Shown here: positions 1 through 7,896 of the stretch, piece by piece
How positions within the stretch are numbered: position 1 is the first letter of the stretch
How the letters are laid out: the number at the start of each line of letters is the position of its first letter
Assembly: GCA_964491875.1 (NCBI GenBank)
Contig: CAZBIC010000038.1
Coordinates: 3,572 to 67,571 of the forward strand
DNA from: JADJPG01 sp964491875
GTDB lineage: Bacteria > Verrucomicrobiota > Verrucomicrobiia > Limisphaerales > JADJPG01
Direction of reading: 5' to 3'
Length of the DNA stretch: 64,000 nt
Translations under genes and position numbers: made by a program
The notes under the pieces: generated by a model
What the model saw: the letters and a program-made list of their open reading frames with translations, nothing else
Told to the model about the DNA's origin: nothing
Database searches by the model: none

Positions 1-28
1 TGCGGTGAAGGCGGGAAAGGGTTGAGGC

Positions 29-658
29 TCAGGAAAGCTTCCTCCCGATGTCAGCGGGAGTGTCAAAAAACTCGGCAGCGCCTTGGGCACGCAGCGTCTC
101 CAAGGCGTGGTAGCCCCAGCCCACAGCTCCGTAAGCCATCCCGGCCTTGTGTGCGGCTTCTGCATCGCGGACTTCGTCGCCGAGATAAATCGTTTCGCTG
201 GCGGGAATGCCACTTGAGCGCAGGACGGAACGCAGCTTCGGCGCCTTCCCGAAGATGGAGGCGCTGCAGGCGAAGTGCTGGAACAGCGGCGCGAGGTCAG
301 GGCCTAGGATGGCGCGGACGTTGTCGGCGGAGTTTGAGCTAACCATGCCGAGAACGACGCCTGCTTTCGACAGCGCCCGCAAGGATTCGGCGACGCCATC
401 GAACAGTTGGAATTCGTGAACATGTTCGGCCATGAGTTTTCTCATGCCGGTGACAAGCGCCGGCATGCGCCACAGTGGGATTTTCACGCGTCGCATCATT
501 TCCTGCATGGGAAGATGGCGAAGTGTTTCGTGGTCCGCGGCGCTCAATGGCTCGAATCCATATTTTTCCGCGAGCTGGTTGAAGGCGGTCGAAACCCACG
601 GCAGCGTGTTGGCGAGGGTGCCGTCGGAGTCGAAGAGAACCATGCGGTATTTGGGCAT
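29..658 (-). CDS. HAD-superfamily hydrolase, phosphoglycolate phosphatase-like
   Basis: A 209-residue HAD phosphatase of the PGPase/beta-phosphoglucomutase-like group. Motif I is DSDGT at residues 10-14 (nucleophile Asp10, acid/base Asp12). A helical cap follows, then motif II Ser107/Ser108, motif III Lys138 and motif IV GDEVRD at 160-165. The second motif I position reads DSD rather than DxD with a hydrophobic residue, which is still normal for the family. It starts at an ATG with the core fold beginning at once, so no extension is needed. Cytoplasmic. The substrate cannot be read from sequence; phosphoglycolate or a sugar phosphate is likely. It is transcribed away from the pilin-like operon on its right and nothing links the two. 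Confidence 0.9.
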   Translation of the reverse strand: MPKYRMVLFDSDGTLANTLPWVSTAFNQLAEKYGFEPLSAADHETLRHLPMQEMMRRVKIPLWRMPALVTGMRKLMAEHVHEFQLFDGVAESLRALSKAGVVLGMVSSNSADNVRAILGPDLAPLFQHFACSASIFGKAPKLRSVLRSSGIPASETIYLGDEVRDAEAAHKAGMAYGAVGWGYHALETLRAQGAAEFFDTPADIGRKLS

Positions 659-879
659 GTGCTGGTCATTTTATGGAGCTGGCGGGCTCTCGTCGACTTT
701 CAACTACTGGTCCAGCTTGCTGCGGAATGGCGTTTTGAAGGAAGGCGATTTCGAGGTGGGTCGGCTGGCTTCAGGTCGTCGAGACTCAAGTATTGTTGGC
801 CGATGCCGCTATTCATCCGGCGGCGAGCATGGGCAAAACGGTGGCTTGCCCCGCAATTGGCCAGTTTGGGAATACTCTG

Positions 880-1392
880 ATGAATACTTGCATTCAGAAG
901 TCGGGCGGAAGAAGTGGCTTCACTATTGTGGAAGTGGTCGTGGCGATGGTTTTGGTCGGCATCTTCGTGCTCGCCGCGATGTCGAGCATGGCGTTTAGCC
1001 GCATTCAGTCGGCCAAAGACAAGGACAGTGGCACCGTGCTTGATTTTGCGACCCACTACCTGGAGCTGGCGAGGGCGATACCTTTCTCGGATTTGAAGCC
1101 GGGCAGCGCCTTAAATCCACTTTGTGACGGTACGGCAGGAGCTCCGAATATTCGGATTCCCGCGACGGCGTCGTGGGTTAGCCTGTCGAGTGTCGACTAC
1201 ACCACGTTTCATCCCGAACTGGTCTGGCTGGCCCCGCGCAATCCGGAGTTGAAAGTGACGTTGTCGACGTCTCAGAAGGATGGAACCGATCACACGAAGC
1301 TGCTTCGAGTCGAGTTGCGGTGGGATGCTCCCTTGCAACAGGGCGGAAAATTGAACGCGCGAATGGACATGGCGCGCTTCCGGGATCTTTGA
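880..1392 (+). CDS. Type IV pilin-like protein (PilV-like minor pilin/pseudopilin)
   Basis: A 170-residue protein with a class III signal peptide. After a short basic leader the prepilin site is Gly13/Phe14, with Glu18 at mature position +5 (GFTIVE), followed by a hydrophobic helix at about residues 17-38. The frame is open upstream to 793, but the ATG at 880 puts the leader at the usual length and is preferred. It is the first gene of a run of four (880-4210) with 3-40 bp gaps or overlap. Members of the family are processed by a PilD-type peptidase and join a type IV pilus or type II secretion pseudopilus. The globular C-terminal part is not recognisable. The PilV-like role is inferred from gene order. 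Confidence 0.82.
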   Translation: MNTCIQKSGGRSGFTIVEVVVAMVLVGIFVLAAMSSMAFSRIQSAKDKDSGTVLDFATHYLELARAIPFSDLKPGSALNPLCDGTAGAPNIRIPATASWVSLSSVDYTTFHPELVWLAPRNPELKVTLSTSQKDGTDHTKLLRVELRWDAPLQQGGKLNARMDMARFRDL

Positions 1393-1395
1393 GCG

Positions 1396-2019
1396 ATGAA
1401 CACTGGGACTGTCATGAAGTTGAATTCCATCTCGGATTTGAGCCGGTCGGCGTCCCGGGCTGCCTATACCGTCGTGGAAGTCATGATGGCAGGCTCGATA
1501 TCGGTCATTGTCCTGGGCGCGCTGATGACGCTGGTGTTCCAGATGGCGAAGGAGCAGAAGTTCGGGCTGGCGGACGGTTCTGTTCAATACAAGGCCGGGC
1601 TGGTGGAAGACAAGATCGCCGAGATTCTTCGCGTTATGAGTGTGGACGAAAGCGCGGTGTTTGCGGATGCGGTTTCGGGAAATCCGGGCACGTATCGGCG
1701 GGTGATTTTCGCGCGTGGTCCGTCGAGCGAGCATCCTCGTGAAGAGTTCTATTTCAACTCCGCCACCGGGGTGTTGTTTCACGATCCAAATCGCAGTCTG
1801 GAGGGAGATCAGGTGGCTCTCTTCTCTCCGGACAAGTTCACCGCGCTTCGCGAGGTTTACTTTTATCCGTCTCTGAAGGTCGGCAACATGATCGACAACA
1901 CGACGATCAATGTGGTGTTGAAGTTCGACGACGACGGTTACTCGATGCGGAAGGAGACCTCGGGGGAAATCAAGAAGATGACGGTGAACCGATACTTCAC
2001 GGTCAAGTTCAGAAACTAA
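1396..2019 (+). CDS. Type IV pilin-like protein (PilW-like minor pilin/pseudopilin)
   Basis: A 207-residue protein that begins 3 bp after the preceding gene. The prepilin motif is AYTVVE: cleavage is predicted after Ala23, with Glu28 at +5, followed by a hydrophobic helix to about residue 50. Ala instead of Gly at -1 is less common but tolerated by prepilin peptidases. A second ATG at 1414 (Met7) is possible and would shorten the leader. The rest is a mixed alpha/beta globular domain without a recognised motif. The position between a PilV-like and a PilX-like gene matches the order of minor-pilin operons, where PilW primes pilus assembly. Confidence 0.8.
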   Translation: MNTGTVMKLNSISDLSRSASRAAYTVVEVMMAGSISVIVLGALMTLVFQMAKEQKFGLADGSVQYKAGLVEDKIAEILRVMSVDESAVFADAVSGNPGTYRRVIFARGPSSEHPREEFYFNSATGVLFHDPNRSLEGDQVALFSPDKFTALREVYFYPSLKVGNMIDNTTINVVLKFDDDGYSMRKETSGEIKKMTVNRYFTVKFRN

Positions 2020-2058
2020 ACCAACCTCGAACTGAGGCGGGAACTTCACGGAACTATC

Positions 2059-3747
2059 ATGAAAACGACGCGAGCCAGGTTTACCTTGGGAGACGACGGT
2101 TCGGCACTGGTGGCGGTGGTGGTGTTTGGAGTGTTGCTGGGCATCGGCTGCGTGAGCCTGTTGTCGTTTAGCGGCGCGCGCATTGAGGCGGCGCATCATC
2201 GATGGAATGCCACCGAGGCGTTCTACCATGCAGAGAACGTCCTCAACTGGGGCGCGCAATACATCGCGGATTCATCAGGCGATCCGGTTGGAACCTATGC
2301 GGTGTCGGATACCAAACTGGGATTGAATTACATGGAGGGGCTGAAGGGAGGCGGCAGCACGTCTTTTCAAGACGCGTGGCTGACGATTGCCAAACATCCC
2401 AGCGGCCAGGCGAATCAGTATCAGGTCACTTCCTCGGCGAAGGTGGGGAACCGGGTCCGGACGGTTCAAGCAACCGTTCTGAAGAACCCGCCCAGCGAGG
2501 TGTTTGATTACGAGTATTTTCTCAACAACTGGGGTTGGTGGTGGGGGGCATCGATCACCGGCAATGGGGGGAATCGGGCGAACGGAGACTTTGATTTTCG
2601 CGGCAACCCCACGGTGAACGGGATGATCATCGCGAACGGAGCGATTGAGTCGGATGGAACTCGAATTGATCGATTGGGAGCAACGGTTCCGATCAACGGA
2701 CTGGCGGGCAGCAATCCGCTCAATTATCTGCACGATGGCGCCCCGAAACTTGAAATGCCGAATCTCAAGAATTTCGATTACTATGAGACGCTGGCGGCGA
2801 CGAAAGGCGGAACTCTGTACGTGGGAAGCAACCTCATGGTCCAGGCTGTTCACACCAATACGGTCCGTCCCGGGATTTACCTTCGGGGGACGGCGGCGAA
2901 TCCCATCAAGATCGACGGTCCTGTGGTCATTCCGGGAGACGTCGTGATCTCTGGGCCGATCACCGGGGTGGGGACACTCTACGTGGGTGGGAATCTCTAC
3001 ATCGCCGGGGATATCACCTACGCGAACGGACCGGATTTTTCGACGCCGCCTGAGACTCAATCCGCTTCCACCCGCGACGCGTGGGTGAAGAACAATTTGG
3101 ATGCGAAGAAGGATTTGGTCGCCTTCGCCGTTCGCGAGAGCATCTTTGGGGGTCAGGTTAATAGCGCGGCTTGGAAAGCTGCCTGCGTTGACCCCGCTCC
3201 TTACGGCCTGAAACATGTCGGGGCGGAGGCAAATCTCGGAGCGGACGGTATTCCGGGTTCTGGTGATGACGGTGTAAACTTCTGGAATACCTCCGGATCA
3301 GGCGCCCCAAATAGCGCGTGGTTTGATGCGGATGCCGACGGCGTGGTGGATGTGGCCTACGACTATTCGAATGACGTCCAGTTGACCACCACGCGTGCAG
3401 GCCGGATTGAAGGTTACCCGACGGTCAGCGACGTGGATACGACTCCGAAGAGTTACGACGATCTATCCTCAAATAATTTCAACACGCTCAACGGCATCTT
3501 CTACTGCAATCACGCCGCTGCGATGCGGGCCGCGAAGAACAACTTCGTGATGAACGGCTCGCTGATCTGCCGCGATGAGGCCATCATCTTTTCCAGTTCC
3601 GCAAAGTTTAACTACGATTCACGCATTCACAGTCGATACTCCAGCGACCCGAATCGCTATGTCGATCTCGGGTTGCCCAAAGCCGCGATGTGCCGGGTCT
3701 CGGGCTTTGCTGAACTGAAACCAGTTGAAGGGTTTTATGGACAATAA
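2059..3747 (+). CDS. PilX-like N-terminus fused to a large repetitive extracellular domain
   Basis: A 562-residue protein. Residues 14-36 form one hydrophobic helix behind a basic start (a GSALVAVVVF-type N-terminus), followed by a stretch rich in polar helix residues (about 40-60), as in PilX minor pilins. There is no Glu+5 motif. Residues 150-330 contain many short Gly/Val/Ile strands with NG and GD turns (for example GPVVIPGDVVISG), suggesting a small beta-helix or bactofilin-like stack. An Asp-rich stretch near 400-430 could bind calcium. It is longer than classical PilX (about 200 residues). As the third gene of the operon it may be a tip or adhesive subunit; that is inference. Confidence 0.7.
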   Translation: MKTTRARFTLGDDGSALVAVVVFGVLLGIGCVSLLSFSGARIEAAHHRWNATEAFYHAENVLNWGAQYIADSSGDPVGTYAVSDTKLGLNYMEGLKGGGSTSFQDAWLTIAKHPSGQANQYQVTSSAKVGNRVRTVQATVLKNPPSEVFDYEYFLNNWGWWWGASITGNGGNRANGDFDFRGNPTVNGMIIANGAIESDGTRIDRLGATVPINGLAGSNPLNYLHDGAPKLEMPNLKNFDYYETLAATKGGTLYVGSNLMVQAVHTNTVRPGIYLRGTAANPIKIDGPVVIPGDVVISGPITGVGTLYVGGNLYIAGDITYANGPDFSTPPETQSASTRDAWVKNNLDAKKDLVAFAVRESIFGGQVNSAAWKAACVDPAPYGLKHVGAEANLGADGIPGSGDDGVNFWNTSGSGAPNSAWFDADADGVVDVAYDYSNDVQLTTTRAGRIEGYPTVSDVDTTPKSYDDLSSNNFNTLNGIFYCNHAAAMRAAKNNFVMNGSLICRDEAIIFSSSAKFNYDSRIHSRYSSDPNRYVDLGLPKAAMCRVSGFAELKPVEGFYGQ

Positions 3748-4210
3748 ATGCTGGTCGGCTTGTCGCACAAATTCTCCTGGTAGTCTCGAGGCTTTCCGAG
3801 CCGCGACCTGGGAGTTGGCGTGGCTGCTGGTTTTGGCGCTTTTCGTCCTTGTTCCATCCGTCCAGGCCGTGGATCCGTTGCCTCCGGAATTGGAGAATGC
3901 CCCGCTCAAGGAGCAGGCGGCATGGCGGGAGAGGATGGGACGCGAATCAATGTCTGAAAGGCGACAGGTGGCCGAGCGACGGCACGAGCAGCGATTGGCT
4001 CTCAAGAGCACGATTGTCGCGCAGATTCACGCGGAGGCGGCGGAACGTCGACTGGCGGTACTCAGTCCGGTGCCGGCGCCGCTGCCGATTGTTGAATCGG
4101 GAATCACCACGCCGGGCGAAATCCGATGGGTGGCGATTGTGGCGGCTTTTCTCGCGGCCGGTTTTCTGGCTCGTCGCTGGATTCGGAACTCGAAAACTGC
4201 GGGCAGCTAA
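3737..4210 (+). CDS. Small bitopic membrane protein of the pilin-like operon
   Basis: A 157-residue protein of unknown function. The ATG at 3737 overlaps the end of the preceding gene by 11 bp and has GAAGGG 4 bp upstream, so translation is probably coupled; a TTG at 3725 is also in frame. The first hydrophobic segment (about 27-44) ends in SVQA and could be a signal peptide. The middle is charged and helical (many Arg, Glu and Gln, possible coiled coil), and a second hydrophobic segment (about 130-147) is followed by a basic tail. It may be an accessory factor for pilin assembly, a guess based only on position. A hairpin (4201-4221) overlaps its stop codon but has no T-run. Confidence 0.65.
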   Translation: MDNKCWSACRTNSPGSLEAFRAATWELAWLLVLALFVLVPSVQAVDPLPPELENAPLKEQAAWRERMGRESMSERRQVAERRHEQRLALKSTIVAQIHAEAAERRLAVLSPVPAPLPIVESGITTPGEIRWVAIVAAFLAAGFLARRWIRNSKTAGS

Positions 4211-4360
4211 ATAGGCTGCCCCGGCCCCGCTGACTTGGTGCTGAGATCCTCGCGAGGTAGTCGGGTCAAAGGAATGAAGCGACGGCGTTCTCTCGATTCG
4301 GGTGCAATCGTCGCTGGATTATCCGTTCCGTCTTCCGGTTGGTTTGTGGTGAAAAACCTG

Positions 4361-4389
4361 TTGACCCTGAATTTGGCGCTTTGTTACCT
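4361..4389 (+). promoter_or_regulatory. Possible sigma70-like promoter of the ilv leader
   Basis: TTGACC at 4361-4366 is followed 17 bp later by TTACCT at 4384-4389. The -35 box is good and the -10 box poor. Transcription would start at about 4396, leaving almost no untranslated sequence before the leader ATG at 4399. This is a reading by eye. The rest of 4211-4398 shows nothing else recognisable. Confidence 0.3.
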
Positions 4390-4398
4390 TCCGCGCCG

Positions 4399-4449
4399 AT
4401 GAATTTGCCAAACGGTCTGCTGGTAGTACGCGTCGTCGTAGTCGACTGA
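4399..4449 (+). CDS. ilv leader peptide (attenuation), MNLPNGLLVVRVVVVD
   Basis: A 16-codon open frame ending in TGA, just upstream of ilvN. Three of its residues are Leu and six are Val, with a run of LLVVRVVVV. This closely resembles the VVVVRVVVVV stretch of the E. coli ilvBN leader peptide IvbL. A GC-rich hairpin followed by six T lies 33 bp after its stop and 13 bp before the ilvN start. The layout is that of ribosome-mediated attenuation: stalling at Val/Leu codons when charged tRNA is scarce would prevent terminator formation and let ilvN-ilvC be transcribed. No Ile codons are present, so the sensed amino acids would be Val and Leu. The leader has no clear Shine-Dalgarno and may be nearly leaderless. 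Confidence 0.75.
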   Translation: MNLPNGLLVVRVVVVD

Positions 4450-4481
4450 CGCGGCCGGAAGCGTGTTTGTGCTCCAGGTCG

Positions 4482-4512
4482 CCCGCCGTTCCCTCCGGGA
4501 CGCGGGTTTTTT
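4482..4512 (+). terminator. Attenuator terminator upstream of ilvN
   Basis: A CCCG..CGT.CCC arm pairs with GGGACGCGGG around a TCC loop (4482-4506, two single-base bulges), followed directly by six T (4507-4512). This is a textbook intrinsic terminator, but it sits between the leader peptide and the ilvN start codon instead of at an operon end, so it must be conditional. The competing antiterminator pairing was not resolved by eye; the segment 4450-4480 is the obvious place for it. Confidence 0.8.
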
Positions 4513-4524
4513 AATTTAGTAATT

Positions 4525-4998
4525 ATGCGACATACCATCTCGGTTCTGGTCGAAAACAAGTTCGGCGTGCTGACCCGTGTGGCCGGCCTCTTTAGCGGCC
4601 GCGGCTACAACATCGACACGCTCAATGTCGGCCCTACTCATGATCCCAAGATGAGCCGGATGACAATTGTCACCCGGGGTGACGACGCGACTGTCGAACA
4701 GATCGTAAAGCAGCTCAACAAGCTCGTGAACGTTCTCGAAGTCCAGGATTTCCGAGATGCGGAATACGTGGACCGCGAACTGGTTCTCGTGAAGGTGAAG
4801 GTCGATTCCAAGACCCGCGCCGAGGTAATGCAGATCGCGGACATCTTCCGCGCGAAGATCGTCGATGTGCAGGCGCAGTCGTTGACGGTGGAAATCACTG
4901 GCAACGAGAGCAAGGTGGAGAAGTTCCTCGAGCTCATGAGCAACTTTGGCGTCGTTGCCATCACGCGCACGGGCAAAGTCGCTCTGCCGCGGAAATAA
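4525..4998 (+). CDS. ilvN: Acetolactate synthase small (regulatory) subunit
   Basis: A 157-residue IlvN/IlvH protein with the usual two parts: an N-terminal ACT domain (residues 1-75, beginning MRHTISVLVENKFGVL, with RGYNIDTLNVG) and the ALS_ss_C domain (about 80-157, ending FGVVAITRTGKVAL). It binds valine and regulates the catalytic subunit in the first common step of branched-chain amino acid synthesis. The length is typical. Unusually, no ilvB lies next to it; the next gene is ilvC, 60 bp on. There is no Shine-Dalgarno before the ATG, which sits 12 bp after the attenuator T-run. Regulation is probably by the upstream Val/Leu leader. Confidence 0.95.
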   Translation: MRHTISVLVENKFGVLTRVAGLFSGRGYNIDTLNVGPTHDPKMSRMTIVTRGDDATVEQIVKQLNKLVNVLEVQDFRDAEYVDRELVLVKVKVDSKTRAEVMQIADIFRAKIVDVQAQSLTVEITGNESKVEKFLELMSNFGVVAITRTGKVALPRK

Positions 4999-5058
4999 CC
5001 GGTGACGAATCCCGCGCTGATTTGAGAAACCATTTAACCATCAACCAAGAACCATCCT

Positions 5059-6084
5059 ATGCCCGCAAAAGTATTTACTGACAAAGACGCCGACTTGAAC
5101 GTGCTGAAGAACAAGACGCTCGCCGTCCTCGGCTTCGGCTCTCAGGGTCACGCCCACGCGCTGAACCTGAAGGATAGCGGCCTGAACGTCATCATCGGCC
5201 TCTACGAAGGCAGCAAGTCCATCGCGGTCGCCAAGCAGAAGGGCTTTGAAGTCTTCACCACGGCGGAAGCCGTGAAGCGCGCGGACGTCATCATGGTCGC
5301 GTTGCCGGACACCAAGCAGGCCGCCGCGTACGAGAAGGACATCGAGCCGAACCTGACCAAGGGCAAGACGCTCGTCTTCTCCCACGGCTTCGCGATTCAT
5401 TTCAAGACCGTCGTCCCGCCGAAGAACGTGAACGTGATCATGGTCGCGCCGAAAGGCCCCGGTCACATCGTTCGCCGCCAGTACACCGAAGGCAAGGGCG
5501 TGCCGAGCTTGATCGCCGTTTATCAGAACCCCGGCAAGGACGCGAAGAAGATCGCGCTCGCTTGGGCCAAGGGCATCGGCGGCACCCGTGCCGGCGTCAT
5601 CGAGACGAACTTCAAGGAAGAGACCGAAACCGATTTGTTCGGCGAACAGACCGTTCTCTGCGGTGGCACCACGGCGTTGGTGAAGGCCGGTTTCGAAGTG
5701 CTCGTCGAGGCGGGTTACTCGCCCGAGATGGCTTACTTCGAATGCTTGCACGAGCTGAAGCTCATCGTTGACCTCATGAACGAAAAAGGAATCGCCGTCA
5801 TGCGCTTCTCGATCTCCGAGACCGCGAAGTGGGGCGATGTGCTCGTGGGTCCGAAGATCGTCGATGCTGGCGTGAAGAAGCGCATGAAGGCCGCGCTCAA
5901 GGACATTCAGACCGGGAAGTTCGCCAAGGAATGGGTCAAGGAATACAAGGGCGGCTACAAAAAGTACAACGCTCTGCTCAAGAAAGACGAACAGCACCAG
6001 ATCGAGAAGACTGGCGAACGCCTCCGCAGCATGATGCCTTGGATGCCCAAGCGGAACATCAAGGGCGCGCAGGCTGCCTACTGA
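5059..6084 (+). CDS. ilvC: Ketol-acid reductoisomerase (class I)
   Basis: A 341-residue enzyme that converts 2-acetolactate or 2-aceto-2-hydroxybutyrate to the dihydroxy acid, using Mg2+ and NAD(P)H. The Rossmann motif GFGSQGHAHALNL is at 25-37. The metal and substrate region includes ETDLFGEQ (190s) and the knotted C-terminal domain with CLHELKLIVDLM and SETAKWGD. Length and architecture fit the short class I form. In the cofactor loop (GLYEGSKS) the two Ser that contact the NADPH phosphate are kept, but the Arg usual before the GS is Tyr, so cofactor preference is uncertain. It follows ilvN in the same transcription unit and is closed by a strong terminator. Confidence 0.97.
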   Translation: MPAKVFTDKDADLNVLKNKTLAVLGFGSQGHAHALNLKDSGLNVIIGLYEGSKSIAVAKQKGFEVFTTAEAVKRADVIMVALPDTKQAAAYEKDIEPNLTKGKTLVFSHGFAIHFKTVVPPKNVNVIMVAPKGPGHIVRRQYTEGKGVPSLIAVYQNPGKDAKKIALAWAKGIGGTRAGVIETNFKEETETDLFGEQTVLCGGTTALVKAGFEVLVEAGYSPEMAYFECLHELKLIVDLMNEKGIAVMRFSISETAKWGDVLVGPKIVDAGVKKRMKAALKDIQTGKFAKEWVKEYKGGYKKYNALLKKDEQHQIEKTGERLRSMMPWMPKRNIKGAQAAY

Positions 6085-6105
6085 TTCGGTTCCAGATTAT
6101 TTCGC

Positions 6106-6145
6106 AACGCCGCCGGGAGATTCTTCCGGCGGCGTTTTGTTTTTG
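6106..6145 (+). terminator. Terminator of ilvN-ilvC
   Basis: A perfect 11-bp stem, AACGCCGCCGG (6106-6116) with CCGGCGGCGTT (6126-6136) around a 9-nt loop, followed by a T-rich tail with one G. Confidence 0.9.
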
Positions 6146-6188
6146 AAACGGGCCGCAACCTTGGTTGAAGGCTGGTGTTGGATATCTC

Positions 6189-6806
6189 ATGCGACATGCG
6201 TGGATGGCTTTCGGTCTGGTGGCGGTGGCTTATGTCGGTGAGGGATTCCGGTCGGCGACAGCGGGAGTAAGCAGTAATCCGTATGAATGGATTGTAGAAC
6301 GAAATCCATTCGCGCTCCTGGCGCCGGCTCCGGTCGATAACACGCCGGTCCTGCCCTCGATTCCGCCGCCTCCGCTGGCTACAGTTGAGCTGACCGGGAT
6401 CACGAGCGTTCTAGCCACACCGCGAGCGTTGCTGGAGATCGTTCCCGGTCCGGGCAAACCGATGATGAAGCCGGTTCTCGGGGTGGGCGAGCGGGTGGAC
6501 TTGGTTGAGGTGATTTCGATCAACGTTGAAAAGGGAGAGGTGGTGCTGCGTAACGGTTCGGTGGTCACGAATGTATCGCTAAAAGTCGCGAAAAGCGGGA
6601 CGCCTTCACCGCCGCTCGGATCCAACCCTTCTGGCTTGATCGCGGGGATTGCCCCGGCTCCGGAAACGCAGCCGATGGCAGATCGACGTTCGGTGGCTTT
6701 GGGGGGCGGAGTGGCAATACCGGAACGGGTCGCGCGAGTTCCGCGACTTCCGCCTATTCCGCAATCACCGCGCGGCACGGTTCCTCCCAGCCCGACGGTG
6801 CAGTGA
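6189..6806 (+). CDS. Exported protein with GspC/PilP-like module, paralogue 1
   Basis: A 205-residue protein of unconfirmed function. The ATG at 6189 gives a short hydrophobic signal-like N-terminus; a TTG at 6165 is also in frame. Mature parts in order: the NPYEWIVERNPFALL motif, a Pro-rich linker, a compact beta-rich module (VELTGITSVL...RALLEIVPGPGKPM...GERVDLVEVISINVEKGEVVLRNG), then a Pro-rich low-complexity tail. The pattern NPF, then a G-I-x-x-x-ALL strand, then V-G-x-x-V and V-x-L-x-x-G strands resembles the homology region of GspC and the periplasmic domain of PilP, which join inner and outer membrane parts of type II secretion or type IV pilus machines. That assignment is inference. 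The next gene is its close paralogue. Confidence 0.65.
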   Translation: MRHAWMAFGLVAVAYVGEGFRSATAGVSSNPYEWIVERNPFALLAPAPVDNTPVLPSIPPPPLATVELTGITSVLATPRALLEIVPGPGKPMMKPVLGVGERVDLVEVISINVEKGEVVLRNGSVVTNVSLKVAKSGTPSPPLGSNPSGLIAGIAPAPETQPMADRRSVALGGGVAIPERVARVPRLPPIPQSPRGTVPPSPTVQ

Positions 6807-6891
6807 ACCGGAGCAGTTCGTTGTAAATCAATCCTCAAGCTTCAGTGGCTTCCGCCGAAAATTGCTGTGGTGCCGCCCACGGCATTAACGT

Positions 6892-7836
6892 ATGTTTCAC
6901 TCCATGAAGCGCTGTAAGTCAGGTTTGGTTTGGCTCGCAACCGCGTCAGTGCTGGTCGGCGGTGGCGAAAACTTGTCGGCTGACACCAAGGCGAATCCGT
7001 ACGAGGCCATCGTCGAACGCAATCCGTTCGGCTTGAAGCCCCCGCCGCCACCGGCGCCGCCTGAGGATCCCACCACCAAGGTGCCTCCGGCTCCTCCGGC
7101 CACGGTCGAAGTAACCGGCATCACGAGCATTCTCTCCAGCAAACGCGCGCTTCTTGAAATCGTTCCCGGCCCCGGCAAGCCGATGATCAAGCCGATTCTC
7201 TCGGAGGGCGAGCGGGTGGATTCCATCGAAGTGATTTCCATCAACGTGGAGAAGAACGAAGTGGTAGTGAAGAACGGCGGGGTCGTCACGAATCTCACAT
7301 TCAAGATCGCGAAGTCGACGCCTGGACCTTCCGCTCCGGGTGTGGTTCCACCCCCGGTGGCTCCTGGTTCGTTCCCGCCGCCTGCGCAGACTACCTACAA
7401 CAACAATTACGGAACGGGTGGTCGCGGCGTGATGATGGGTGGCGGCGCGCCGGCGATGGCCCCCGCCGCCTCCGTACCTGGAGTGAATCCGGCGGGAACC
7501 GCTGGGGTTCCTGGCGCAGATGGCTTCCGTAGCATTCCCTCAAGGAACATTCGTGGCGGACAGCAGGCCAACGTTCCCCTCAGTGCTGAGGAGAGTGTGT
7601 TGCAAGTGGAACAAAATCGGGTTCTCAATCAGCAAATCAGCCAGAGCACGGGCATTCGCCTACCTCCCCTCCCACCTACGGTGCTGAATCCAAATCCAGA
7701 AATTCCTGCGGGCGGTGTGGATGACGGCGGCCAGGGTTTTCAGAATCCCCAGACACCAGCCACACCAACGGGCAATCGTCGGTGGGTGCCTCGTCAGATC
7801 AATCTTCCGCCGCCTCCGAGCTTCCCGCCGCAGTAA
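6892..7836 (+). CDS. Exported protein with GspC/PilP-like module, paralogue 2
   Basis: A 314-residue paralogue of the preceding gene. The N-terminal signal peptide (basic MFHSMKRCK, hydrophobic to about 30) leads to NPYEAIVERNPFGLKPPPPP and the same beta module (about 65-140) with ALLEIVPGPGKPMIKPIL nearly identical to paralogue 1. The C-terminal half (140-314) is Pro/Gly/Asn-rich and longer than in paralogue 1, with a possible amphipathic segment (LSAEESVLQVEQNRVL, about 230-245). A later ATG at 6904 is possible. The tandem pair lies 85 bp apart with no terminator between, so both are probably expressed together. Role as in paralogue 1, perhaps for the pilin operon at 0.9-4.2 kb. Confidence 0.68.
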   Translation: MFHSMKRCKSGLVWLATASVLVGGGENLSADTKANPYEAIVERNPFGLKPPPPPAPPEDPTTKVPPAPPATVEVTGITSILSSKRALLEIVPGPGKPMIKPILSEGERVDSIEVISINVEKNEVVVKNGGVVTNLTFKIAKSTPGPSAPGVVPPPVAPGSFPPPAQTTYNNNYGTGGRGVMMGGGAPAMAPAASVPGVNPAGTAGVPGADGFRSIPSRNIRGGQQANVPLSAEESVLQVEQNRVLNQQISQSTGIRLPPLPPTVLNPNPEIPAGGVDDGGQGFQNPQTPATPTGNRRWVPRQINLPPPPSFPPQ

Positions 7837-7848
7837 TTAAGATTCTGA

Positions 7849-7896
7849 GGCCAAGGTTCCGGAGGCGTTGCGACCATTCACCAGCGAACCTTGGCC
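7849..7896. terminator. Hairpin between convergent genes
   Basis: GGCCAAGGTTC (7849-7859) is a perfect inverted repeat with GAACCTTGGCC (7886-7896), loop 26 nt. The right arm lies inside the last codons of the inositol oxygenase gene. There is no T-run on the plus side, so a terminator role is only possible. Confidence 0.35.

Noticed and set aside
1111..2259. Minus-strand 382-codon frame over the pilin-like genes
   Set aside because: The plus strand carries prepilin motifs in two genes; the antisense product is His/Arg-rich without a domain.
5041..5997. Minus-strand 318-codon frame opposite ilvC
   Set aside because: Shadow of a highly conserved enzyme gene.
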